In this document: one piece after another, positions 11,849 through 21,889 of the stretch
Layout: each line of letters opens with the position of its first letter
Numbering within the stretch: position 1 is the first letter of the stretch
From: Sciurus carolinensis
Taxonomy: Eukaryota > Chordata > Mammalia > Rodentia > Sciuridae
Direction of reading: 5' to 3'
Length of the DNA: 64,000 nucleotides
Assembly: GCF_902686445.1 (NCBI RefSeq)
Contig: NC_062220.1
Location: 109,850,643 to 109,914,642 of the forward strand
Position numbers and translations under genes: made by a program
Notes under the pieces: generated by a model
Told to the model about the DNA's origin: nothing
Databases searched by the model: none
Seen by the model: the letters and a program-made list of their open reading frames with translations, nothing else

Positions 11849-13098
11849 AAAAGAAAAAGAAAATAACTGAACAGACCATAACAATTAAGGAGAGTGAAGC
11901 TTAAATAAGTCTCCCATCAAAGAAAACCCAGAGTATCAGATGACTTTAGTTCTGAATTCTACCAAAAATGTACATAAAAATTAATGCCAATCATTCTAAA
12001 ACACATTCAAAAAATTAAAATGAAGGATATTTCCAAATATTTTCATTTTATCAGACCAGCATTATTTGGGTACCAAAACCAGACAAATATACTACAAGAA
12101 AAGAAAACTACCAGTAAATACAACCAGTAAACATAGATGCAAAAATTTTTCACAGAATGCAAGCAAACCAAATTCAATAACACATTTCAAAGATCACTGA
12201 CCATGATCAAGTAAGATTTATCCCTGCGTAGCAAGGAAGATTCAGCACACAAATCAAAAACTGTGATTCATCATATTAATAGTATCAAGGACCAACCACA
12301 TACAATCATCTCCATAGTCATATAAAAAGCTTTTGACAAAATTTAACATTTTTCATGACAAGAACTCTTAATAAATAAGATAAAAAAGAAATGTTTTTCA
12401 ACATAATTAAGGTCATATAAACATAGAACTTGAACTCCAAGCTAGACCAATTAGGAAAAGCAAAACAAAACAAAACAAAATTTTCTTTTCTAAAGAAATT
12501 AAGTATATTCAAATATTTAAGGAAGAAATAAAATTATCTCTCTTTGCTAGTGACATGATCCTATATACCAATGCATCTGATAAACAAAATTAAAACATTT
12601 AAAGGAAAAAAATTACAAAAATCAATCTTCTAAACACTGTTGTTAGCTGAAAAGAAAATTATGAAAACAATCCCATTTAAAAAAATCATTAAACAAACAA
12701 AAGAATTTTGAATAAATTTAACCAAAGAGATGATACATCTGTATACTGAAAGCTCAGATATTGATAATGGAAATTGGAGAATATAGGAATAAAAGGAAAG
12801 ATTTATCATTTTCATGATAAATTACCCAAAATGATCTACATATGCAATGCAACCCTTATCAAAATTCCGAAGACAGTTTATAAACATATAGAAAAGATAA
12901 TTTTAAAATTAGTATGAAATCAAAAACTAACCCAAATACTCAATAATAGTAAATACAAAGATCAAAGTTAGAGACATCTCACTTCCTGATTTAAAACTAT
13001 ACCACAAATTTGTAGAAATCAAAATAGGTATACTGAAGTAAAACAGAAACATAGACCAAAAAAAGCAAAAAGAATAGAAAGTTCAGAAATAAAACCAT

Positions 13099-13300
13099 AT
13101 AATTGTAATTCCAGTGGCTCAGGAAGCTGAGACAGGAGAATCTTGAGTTCAAAGCCAGCCTTAGAAAAAGTGAGACAGTAAGTAACTCAGTGAGACCCTG
13201 TCTCTAAATAAAATACAAAATAGGGCTGGGGATGTGACTCAGGGGTCAAGTGTCCCTGAATTCAATCCCTGGATCTCTGACATCCCCCTCAAACACTCAT

Positions 13301-13330
<30 letters not shown>
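13099..13330 (+). repeat. B1-dID composite SINE with (CA)n tail
   Basis: A 7SL-derived B1 half ('tgtaattccagtggctcagg', 'cagtgagaccctgtctc') is joined to a tRNA-like ID half ('gggctggggatgtgactcag', 'ttcaatccctgg'). It lacks the first bases of B1, so the left end is truncated. The tail has become a (CA)n tract at about 13302-13329. It sits inside L1 ORF2 copy 2, so it is the younger of the two. This SINE architecture is what points to a squirrel-related host. Confidence 0.88.
13302..13329. repeat. (CA)n microsatellite
   Basis: Uninterrupted CA dinucleotide tract of 28 bases at the 3' end of the SINE, a common way for SINE tails to decay. Confidence 0.97.
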
Positions 13331-13331
<1 letters not shown>

Positions 13332-13675
13332 TGCCCAATACAGGCAGTATAGTTCTTCAATAAATACTGTTGGAAAACTGGGTATCCAGATAGAGAAGAA
13401 TGAAATGTCACCTTTATCTCATACTGTATACAAAAATCAACTCAAAATGGATTTTTAACAATAACTATAAATACCCTTTTTTTAACAATGGACAAAGAAT
13501 CTGGATACACATATCTCAAAAGAAGACATTACAAATGACAAACAGTAGTCATGAAGAAAATGCAAACTAAAACCACAATGAGCTATTACTTCATAGTTGT
13601 TAGAATGAAGGGACAAAAGATGAGAAGTATTTGAAAAGATCAGGAGAAAAGGGAATCCTTGCATGCTGTCGGTGA

Positions 13676-14222
13676 TTGTAATGGTTAATTTGAATTGTCA
13701 ACTTTATTGTATTAAGAGATGCTAATAATTAAGAGGCTTCTGGGTGTGTCAATGAGGGAGTGTCTAGGAATGATTGGAATGTGAGATAGTAAATTGAAGT
13801 AGAGACCCTCCCTGAGTGTGGGCAGCAACGCCTGCCTGATATGATGGAATAAAAGTTGGAAGAACAAGGAAGCAGATGCAGGTGCAAGCTCAACTCTCCT
13901 TGAATAGGTTCTTGGTTACTGCTTCGATCATCTGAGGATATTGGACTCTGGCTTCTTCACTTCCAAAGTGGACTCTGCCAATGATTCTCCAGGTAGTTTT
14001 CAGAAGCCTTGGTCTCAGCTAAGGTAGAACTGTTGATCTTTCTTGTTCTGGGGCTTCTGTGTCTTGGACTTAGCAGAAATTGGTTCTTCCAGTTCTACAG
14101 CTACAGATGGCCATTGTGGACTATCCAGCCTGTGGTCATGTAAGCTAATCAAATAAATTCCCTTTTTATAATCTTACTTCCCATTGATTCTGTTCCTCTA
14201 GAGAGCCTGATTAATACACTGT
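13676..14222 (+). mobile_element. ERVL LTR, MLT2-like
   Basis: It opens with 'gtaatggttaatttgaattg' 'tcaactttattg', continues with 'cttctgggtgtgtcaatgag', carries a polyadenylation signal AATAAA at about 14152-14157, and closes with 'cccattgattctgttcctct' 'agagagcctgattaatac'. This is the start, middle and end pattern of MLT2-class ERVL LTRs. At about 545 bp it looks almost complete. It abuts the L1 fragment directly. A second LTR of the same type lies in opposite orientation at 17060-17396. Confidence 0.72.
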
Positions 14223-16030
14223 CAAAATTAAAGCATCATAGAAATGGTGATACTGTAATGTCTCAAATTAAATTGGATTGCAAACATCAGTATTGAGATT
14301 TGTAAAAAGTATATAAGGCATTGCTGCTAGCTAAAGTTTATCAAAATCCTCTCCTGTCCATATGACCACAGAAATGAATGGGGTGGAGCTGACCAAATTT
14401 TATATAACTCCCTGGGAATGCTGTCCCCAACTTAGTGCTCTTCACAAGCCTCCAAAGGAGCTCAGGGAAAAATGGGCCAACCAACACTCTACCTCCATCA
14501 CAGTGTCAGATAAAACCCTTGTGATATCCGGCAGCCAGGGTGGAGGCATCTGTTCCACAGACTTCCCACAGAGAGCAGTGCTCATTGCTCATGGGTTCAC
14601 AGTTGCAGACAGACATCAAATGCTTAGATAGCACCACAACATAGAAATCCCAAGAGAGGGGAGCAGGAGCTCAGTGTCCCATAGCAGTTGATAACAGCCC
14701 TGAGCCCTGCATCCTGTGCCCCCACTACCCAATACAAATAACCAGCAGAAGCTTTACTTCCAGGCATGCTGAATTGGGCCTCTGGGCTGACTAAAAGCAT
14801 CAGCTGGCAAGAAAACCATAGCAACCAGGCAAGTAGTTCCTGTGTCTCTGTTCCTCTAGGAGGTCCGACAGCTTCAAGTCCCAGAGTTGCTAGTTAACTC
14901 AATTCTCATTCAGAATGAGACCCAAAACATAGACAGAAAGAAGGCAATTACTGAGGATAACTCCAGTCAGCAAAGACTCTCATGCATACATAACAGGAGT
15001 GCATTTATAAACTTAGAGAGGAGCATCCCATAGACACCTGACACCATCCAGTGTGCCCAGATACTGGTGACCTGTGCACTACAGAGAAGTCATCAGCACT
15101 ACAACCTCACAGACCACTCAGCACCACATCAAATAGACTACAATACCTCTACCTTACATTCACACACCCTGCACACTCCAAAATATATAAGGGGGGAGTC
15201 CATTCTTGATATGCAAGAGTTGCTTACATAGAGCTTTTCTTTAGGAGGACACAAAAGACTGCACCCTTGACAGGGAATAACCTGGCTGCTAAGTTACAGA
15301 CAATTAGGAATCAATCCTGTAACCCAGGAGAAAGTTAGGAAGTATGTGGACACACCAAGATTGGAGGAGGTCTCCTAGATTTTATCAACCATCAGGTGGT
15401 CTGATCACTGCTTTCACATTCAGGGAAACTTACAGGTGAAGCCAAAGAGTGGCAGGCATCTTCTAAAGGTCCTGAATCTGGATGAAATCTAAAACAGAAA
15501 AACTCAGTAATAAATCTCCCCACCTTGGCATGAGTAATCATAAATAGTTCTAGCATCAGTCTGCTCTTACAGATATTACTTTTTGCAGGGAATTGATAGA
15601 TGTTCTTCTATTATTCAATATTGCAACCCTCAAACCATGTGGTTGCATTTATTCTAATGTTTTAAAGCATCATCTGGAATCGTTCTCCTTTTTGTTTCCC
15701 TAGCTCAGTTTACCCTTGCTCCTCTTAGTCTCTTTTCCCTCTTATATTTCCTGCTCCTGCTTCAACCTACACCTCTATTTTTTTTATTATTTTTGTTTCT
15801 TTGGATTATTCTTGTCTATTTTTTCTCTTTGTTTTTTTCCCTTTACCCATTTTTCTCTCCTTCCTTTTATAACCTCTTATCTTTAATAACTAATTTATGA
15901 ACCTTTTTGAGAACATTATTATAATTTTATACCCACATTAGAGGAAATGTGGAGAATATTTTCAACAAGATTTTATTTCCTAAGGTTTATTAGTAAATGG
16001 ATTTTCTTTGAAATTATTGAAGTTAAATAG
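14223..16030. other. unassigned block, C-rich then T-rich
   Basis: From 14360 to about 15500 the plus strand is unusually C and CA rich and less AT-rich than the rest of the window. From about 15560 to 15900 it becomes strongly T and C rich. No gene structure is visible; the longest frame is 89 codons at 14362-14631 with no family features. The layout resembles a degraded L1 5'UTR with its downstream pyrimidine tract, or an ERV interior following the LTR at 13676, but I could not match either. Confidence 0.4.
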
Positions 16031-16035
16031 AAAAG

Positions 16036-16865
16036 TGTTCATTTTTTATTTATTAGTGATTTGTAGACATACATAATATTGGGCTCATTTTGACATAATC
16101 GTAAATGCGTGGAATGTAATTTGCTCCAAATCAGTCCCCAGTACTTCCCTTTCCCTTCCCTCCTCTCTCTTCCTGTTCCCTTTCCTCTAATCTACTGATC
16201 TTCCATGTATTTATTTATAGTCTTCTTAAAATTTAGTGCTTTATAAAAATACATTAGGTGAAATTTACTGTGGTATATTCACTTATGTGCCTAGGATAAT
16301 TTGATCAATTTCATTCCACCTTTGCTCCCTTTTCTCATCCTTCCTCCATCCTCCTCAATTCTCTTACTCTACTCCACTGATCTCTCTTCTGTTTTCATGG
16401 GATTGCCCCCTCCTTTTTGCCCCCATTATTTTGATTTAGTTTCTGCATATGAAAGATATCATTTGACCTTGATTTTCTTAGTAAGGTTTTTTCACTGAGC
16501 ATGACGTTCTCCAGTTAAATTCATGTGCTGGAAAATGCCATCATTTCATTCTTCCTTATAACTGAGTAAAACTCCATTGTGTAAATATACTATTTTTGTT
16601 TTTATCCACTCATCTCTTGACAGGCACCTGGGATGGTTGCATAACTTAGCTTTTGTGAATTGAATTGTTATAACAATTGATGTACCTGTATCACAATAGT
16701 ATGCTGATTTTAGTTATTTTGAATGAATACCAAGGAGTGAGATATTTGGGTTTTAGGATAGTTCCATTCCTAGTTTTCTGAGAAATTTCCATGCTACTTT
16801 CCAAAGTGGTTGTGCTAAAATGCAGTTCCACCAACAATGCATGCATGTACCTTTTATCCCACAGC
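16036..16865 (-). mobile_element. LINE-1 3' end with duplicated 3'UTR module
   Basis: Antisense L1 3' end. The ORF2 C-terminal part is at about 16865-16480 ('agttttctgagaaatttcca', 'actttccaaagtggttgtgc', 'aactccattgtgtaaatata'). The 3'UTR follows at 16480-16040. The 3'UTR holds two related modules, 16060-16200 and 16235-16380, each running from a 'ataaa/acata' region into 'tccctttcccttccctcc'-type pyrimidine tracts. It is 5'-truncated and degraded. Confidence 0.83.
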
Positions 16866-16986
16866 TATGACAGAAGAAACTGGGAGGAAAAATGAAGTGA
16901 AACATGGAAATTGTATAATTTTTCCAGGAGAAAAGAAATAAACAGTAATTTGAGAATGGAAGGACTAAAGTCATCACAATGCTTCA

Positions 16987-17012
16987 TGTGTGTGTGTGTG
17001 TGTGTCTATGTG

Positions 17013-17058
<46 letters not shown>
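16987..17058. repeat. (TG)n followed by (GA)n microsatellite
   Basis: TG repeats at 16987-17005, a 7-base spacer, then GA repeats at 17013-17058 with one interruption. It lies directly at the edge of the antisense ERVL LTR, in the position where related LTRs carry a TA-rich simple repeat. Confidence 0.95.
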
Positions 17059-17059
<1 letters not shown>

Positions 17060-17062
<3 letters not shown>

Positions 17063-17396
17063 TTTACTTGAATAAATTGGCTTATGCAATTGTGGAGAAT
17101 TGGTGAATCCAAAATCTGATGAGGGAAATTGGCAGACCCTATACAGAGTCACAGTTCAAAGAGAGTCTGGAAACCCAGAAAGGGCTAGGTTCCTTCTTGT
17201 TTGGGGACTTCAGTCTTTTGTCAACTGAAATTGGTGAGTCCACCCATATTCTGGATGGTAATCTGCTTTACTCAACTCTACCAATTTAAATGCTAATCTT
17301 ATCAAAAACATCATCATAGAAACCTACAGATTAATTTTGATCACGTGACTGGGTACAGTGACTCAGTTCCAGCTGAAATAAAATTAACAATCACAC
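17060..17396 (-). mobile_element. ERVL LTR, MLT2-like, antisense
   Basis: Antisense words in order: 'aattggcttatgcaattgtg', 'gtccacccatattctggatg', 'gtaatctgctttactcaact', 'ccaatttaaatgctaatctt', 'gaaataaaattaacaatcac'. This is the reverse of the MLT2-type pattern seen at 13676-14222. The opposite orientations mean the two LTRs are independent insertions and not one provirus. Confidence 0.72.
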
Positions 17397-17925
17397 CAAA
17401 TATTGGAAGACAGACACACACACACATACACCCCAAAGAAATTTTAGTCAACACATGATTAAGGGCTTTTATTAATAATGGAAAAAATAGACATTTCAAA
17501 AAGTTTTTTCTGCACTTGAGAGAATCTTACTGTACATTGATATAAGTAAAACTTTGTTCTCTTTTCAGAGGCATTATTTGGAGAGGGGAAATTAGGAAGT
17601 GCCTTGCTCTATTTAAAATTGTTCTGATGTTGATAACACCTAAGTTATACTTTATGAAGTTTTTATTTATGAGATTCCAGCCTATTTCCTCCATATTGTT
17701 CATATTCTTTCAGCATAATGAGTAATAGAGTCTTCTTTCTCTATGGGAGTATATTGATGTAAGAAACCATAGATGAGACCAGGTGTGTGGACTAGAACCT
17801 CAGAAAAAATGCTGTGGTAGATCCAATGAGGCACACTGGTGTTTCACTCCCTAGAAAAGGAGGCTTCAGCAACTCATTGACATTGCTGCGTCACTCTAAG
17901 AAGTTAAAATCCAGCTCTTCTGCTC
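17397..17925. other. unassigned intergenic DNA
   Basis: Nothing recognised apart from a short (CA) stretch at about 17413-17425. Confidence 0.5.
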
Positions 17926-17929
17926 CTAG

Positions 17930-18115
17930 CTATGTTCTCCAGTATGAATTAATTTATCTTAATGAATCTCAGATTTTTATGTCTAAAATGGTGATCATAA
18001 ACTTATTTTATTTGGGATGCTATAATGCTTGAAAGTGAAACCTGTAAAGACCTGAAATCATTGCCTAACATATGGTAAGTATCAATAATGGCGGTATTAT
18101 TATTGCGATACACAA
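17930..18115 (+). repeat. MIR SINE
   Basis: Sense MIR 3' half: 'aatttatcttaatgaatctc' (core), 'tttttatgtctaaaatggtg' and 'cctaacatatggtaagtatc' 'aataatggcggtattatta', matching the MIR order core, 'tctgtaaaatgggg', 'cctggcacatagtaagtgct'. Confidence 0.72.
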
Positions 18116-19080
18116 TTAAGTAAGTTAGTACAACTTCCAGAAAGTAATTAAGCCTATCTATTAAAATATTGACATTTATGCTCATTTGGGTAAACAAAAT
18201 TTATGTTTTTATCCATCTAACATAACTGAATTATTTTCTCATATTTCACTTACATTTGCTTCAGTCTCGCTTAATTTCTTTGTCTTGTCTTGTACTAGGT
18301 GGTGACACCCTGCCAAATGATAGTCTGATTTCAAGAAAACTTTACGAAGTTTTCATTACCTCTCAGTATTTTCCAAAATTTTTCATGTTTTCATTTGAAA
18401 TTCTTACAAAGATCATTCTGCAATGCTGGTTTCTAATTCAAGGGCTCTATTAACTACATATTTATAAAACTTAAAGTTTGCCTAGTGACACCATTATCCA
18501 TCCATAAATAATTTTGCTCCCGGGCCAAAACAGTGAAGCATATAGTTAATTTTAAATCCCAGATTATTTTCTCAGAATTAGATCTCAATCTTACAGTTTC
18601 AGTTCAAAATATCTGCAGTTGTCTATTCTGAGGTTTCAGAAAGCATGTCTAAAATATAGTAAATTACTTTAAAAATGATAATCTGTATCTTGTGGTTTTT
18701 GCACTCCATCTTCTAATTGCAAATTCTATTTACTATTCAAGGTCCAAATTCAATCTCTCTTCATTTTTCACTCTGCATTTATATTTGTTTTATGAGAATC
18801 CTACTTTTTTTTAAACATGTAGCACATATTGCAAGATGTGGTAATAATTTTATTGTATTAATTAAATATATAAAATTGGTTATTACAAAAGTCAACATTT
18901 TAAATAGGTGCTATTGCTGTCAATAGTTGCAAATCATTGTTAGTCTTGCTCATTTATAACCAGATCTTGAAATCTAGTTTCTCTAAGCTACTGCCACTCT
19001 ACATCTTGTATCTTTCATTTTCTTGAGTGTCTTTGCTTTGCTAACCTATGAAAAGAATCCAAAAATGGTATTTGCTATCT
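18116..19080. other. unassigned intergenic DNA
   Basis: AT-rich sequence without recognisable repeats or genes. Confidence 0.5.
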
Positions 19081-19370
19081 TATGAATGTTGTGTGCCTCC
19101 AAGATATATAGGGTGATATATAATTCCCAAAGTGTTGGTACATGAGGTGAGAGGTAACCAGGTCATGAAGGTGGAATGCTCATGATTGATATTAGTGACT
19201 TATAAAGGGAGTCATAAAAACTTGCTTACCCTTCCAAAAATGTGAGGACACAGCAAGAAAGCAATTTTTATGAGGCACAGGTGCTTACGAAATATTGTCT
19301 GTTGGCAGAAATAAATTATAGTCCACCAAATTTGGTGGTTTGTTATAGCAGCTTAAACAGGCTAAGACAT
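19081..19370 (+). mobile_element. MaLR LTR, MST/THE1-like
   Basis: Sense MaLR LTR. It begins 'tatgaatgttgtgtgcctcc', continues 'caggtcatgaaggtggaatg' and 'aaatgtgaggacacagcaag', has the 'agaaataaatta' polyadenylation signal (about 19308), and closes with 'tttgttatagcagcttaaac' 'aggctaagaca'. At about 290 bp it is a little shorter than usual. A young ID SINE is inserted precisely at its 3' terminus. Confidence 0.85.
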
Positions 19371-19388
19371 GTAGATATTAAGAATACA

Positions 19389-19491
19389 GGACTGGGGAGA
19401 TAACTCGGTCGGTAGAGTGCTTGCCTTGCAAGCACAAAACCCGAGGTTCGATCCCCAGCACTGCAAAAAAAAAAAAAAAAAAAAAAAAAAA
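19389..19491 (+). repeat. young ID SINE with intact Pol III B box and A27 tail
   Basis: A free-standing ID element, derived from tRNA-Ala and related to the BC1 RNA gene. The body opens 'ggactggggagataactcgg'. The Pol III B box GGTTCGATCC is exact at 19445-19454, and the A-box region lies around 'gataactcggtcgg'. The tail is 27 uninterrupted adenines (19465-19491). Target-site duplications flank it: 'gtagatattaagaataca' at 19371-19388 and again at 19508-19525, extendable to 25 bp with one mismatch. The extended repeat includes the last bases of the MaLR LTR. The perfect tail and repeats indicate recent insertion. Whether it is transcribed cannot be told from sequence. Confidence 0.95.
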
Positions 19492-19718
19492 TGTTTATTA
19501 AAGACAGGTAGATATTAAGAATACATATTAATTTAATATGCATAAAGCTAGCTTAAAATGATAAGTTTATTTCCTTACCTGACAAAGGCAGTAGAAATCT
19601 AATGGAATTTTAAAGATCACATTATTCTGTATAGGTATGAATGTATTTATGTGCAATCTATATAGGATAATTCTACACCCAAAGATACATATGACTGTGA
19701 GCATAAACATACACACAT

Positions 19719-20090
19719 ACTGTGTTAGTCAGCCTTTCATTGCTATAACAAAATACCTGAGAAAATGAACATAAAAAGATAAAAGATTTACTGTGGTTCA
19801 CAGTTCTGGAGGTTTCAGCCCATGCTTAACTGGCCTGTTGTTTGGGGGACTGCATTGAGGCAGTATATGATAGTAGGAGTATATGGTCAAGGAAGCCCTC
19901 ACCTCATGGCCTGAGTGAAAGAGAGCAAAAAGAATAGTCTAGGGTCCTAATACTACCTTCAAGGGCATGAACAGAAGACCTCTCATCAGACTCAAACTTC
20001 TAAAGATTTCATCAGCCCCCTGAAGAGCACGATGGACTGGGGACAACGTCTTTAACTTATGGGTCTTTGGGGAACATTTATCCAAATCAT
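19719..20090 (-). mobile_element. rodent MaLR LTR (MT/ORR1-like), antisense
   Basis: Antisense pattern: 'tgtgttagtcagcctttcat' 'tgctataacaaaatacctga', 'tcacagttctggaggtttca', 'aagccctcacctcatggcct', 'ccttcaagggcatgaacag', 'tatgggtctttggggaacat' 'ttatccaaatcatta'. It is close to full length at about 370 bp. Relatives lie at 29171, 35105, 37020, 37815 and 53885. Confidence 0.83.
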
Positions 20091-21889
20091 TATGTGTGTG
20101 CATACACTCATGCATACACATGACCATTTAATATACATTTCCCTCTTTGTTTTCCTTCTGATAGTAACCATTATGCAGTTTTTACTCTGTAATTCTAAAA
20201 TACTATATGAGTTCCACTATTCTTTTCTACTCTCTTTCCTATTGTGGTCACAGATACCAATGGGGACTTACTAGATTTGGGATATAATTGTAAACTTAAG
20301 GTACATTTATAAATGAGTCAAATTAATTTCCAATATGAGTCAAATGAATTCACCAATAATTTAGATGTTATACCACTTTTCTTCTCTCTTTCTCCCTCCC
20401 TGAAACTTCAGTGTACATTTCCTAAGAAAAACAATAGTCATTCTCTTGTAGATTCCTCTAAAATGCTGTTTCTAAATAGGTGCTCAATAAGCCACTTGCT
20501 TTAGAAATATTTGATGGAAAAGGATCAATTCAATATGCAGATTCCTGCTAAATCAGAATCTCCAAAGATGGTACACAAAAATCTCAATATATTTCCAACT
20601 TGATATTTACCAATTTGAGAGTTTTCAGCATAAAAAGTTCAAAATAACTATTCTACAACTTAAAATAGTATGTACAACATAGGGAGGCCAAAAGATAGGG
20701 GACCAAAGAGAAGGGAAGTACTGCACAAAATGTAGTTTAGAGCCATTGAGTTAAATTGATTACAACAAAAATTTTTAACATCACAAAAAATAAGTGCTTC
20801 TATTTCCAAAGTGGTAGAAGAAATCCTTAAAGCTATGAAAATAGTTCAGAATATTGAGTCTCAGGGCTACATTTATTTTCATGAGTGATTCTTTTCTACC
20901 CTGGAATTCAGAAGGATTTTCATTCACAGCTCTGAATTCTATACTGATTTTGTATTCATGATGATATTGCTAATAACTGTGAGTCCATGAAGCATTATCA
21001 CACAGTGTTTCAGCCAGGTTTCTTCATGTTTTTTGAAAGAGAAGAAACAAAAAATGAATTTTGTCTGTCATATTTTATATTAAGATGGATTTACTAGTGC
21101 CTTTGGGACTCTAGGATTAGATGGTTTTTAAAAGGAAAGCACCATCTGCAAATACTGCCAATCAAGGGCTAAATTCATCTCTTTGTTTTTGAAAATTTTT
21201 ACTCTAATGATGCAGAAACACATCACTAAGGGAGATCTCATGATTCCTTTCACTTTCCTCCATGTCTTTAGAATAATGCATGTTAAAAATGGCACCTTCT
21301 ACAAGGGGAAGGAGCAGGGCTTGAATGTGCTTTCTACCTGGCACCAGAGGACCAGAATTTGCCGAGTTGCTCAGAATAGTATACAGTGCGAATTAGAAAA
21401 GTATCTATAAAATGAAAAAGATGAATTTGATGTACTCAAATTTCTTATAGGATTAACATTTTTTAAATGAAATAATTTATAACCTCTAAAGAGATTTTCC
21501 AGATTGTTTTTATGGTAACATGAGTACATTCACATTTGGATTATTCCCTTTCCAAATGACTTATCATTTTAATATGAAAGTTTACAGAAATTATTTGTAT
21601 AGCTTTTTTAAACTCAATAATCTTCTACTTTGGATTCTGACTGAATTATAAGCTTCCTCTCATCCCTAGATTTTGTTATTCTTTCAGTAAATTTATGTAG
21701 ATTCTATGTAACAATCATATCAATAGCACTCATGATATATTGGCTTTTACATTTTATCAATCCAGTTTGGAATAGATTATATCTGTTTTTCCCAAAAGAA
21801 ATAAATAGATGATATGATGACAGATCCTGGAAACAGAAAGTTGCTATTTTATAAGTATTTATCAAAATTATTTTTATTCTGGGTAAAGC
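20091..21889. other. unassigned intergenic DNA
   Basis: No recognisable repeats or genes. Frames do not exceed 75 codons and show no family features. Confidence 0.5.

Larger units (their letters stand above)
11862..13680 (+). mobile_element. L1 ORF2 fragment (copy 2), holding a SINE
   Basis: Sense L1 ORF2 from upstream of the reverse transcriptase core through to the C-terminal region. It starts near 'aactgaacagaccataacaa', then 'tctgaattctaccaaaaatg', 'catgatcaagtaagatttat', 'acatagatgcaaaaattttt'. The catalytic FADD motif is present but mutated to F-A-S-D (codons 12543-12554). Later words are 'aaaccacaatgagctattac' and 'ggaatccttgcatgctgtcg'. It has internal deletions, many stops, an (AAAAC)n stretch at about 12460-12480, and a B1-dID SINE inserted at about 13099. 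It is an inactive pseudoelement. Confidence 0.88.

Noticed and set aside
13676..17396. A single ERVL provirus bounded by two LTRs
   Set aside because: The two LTRs face in opposite directions, and the DNA between contains an unrelated antisense L1 end.
19343..19543. 66-codon minus-strand frame with a run of phenylalanines
   Set aside because: Antisense translation of the ID SINE and its poly(A) tail.
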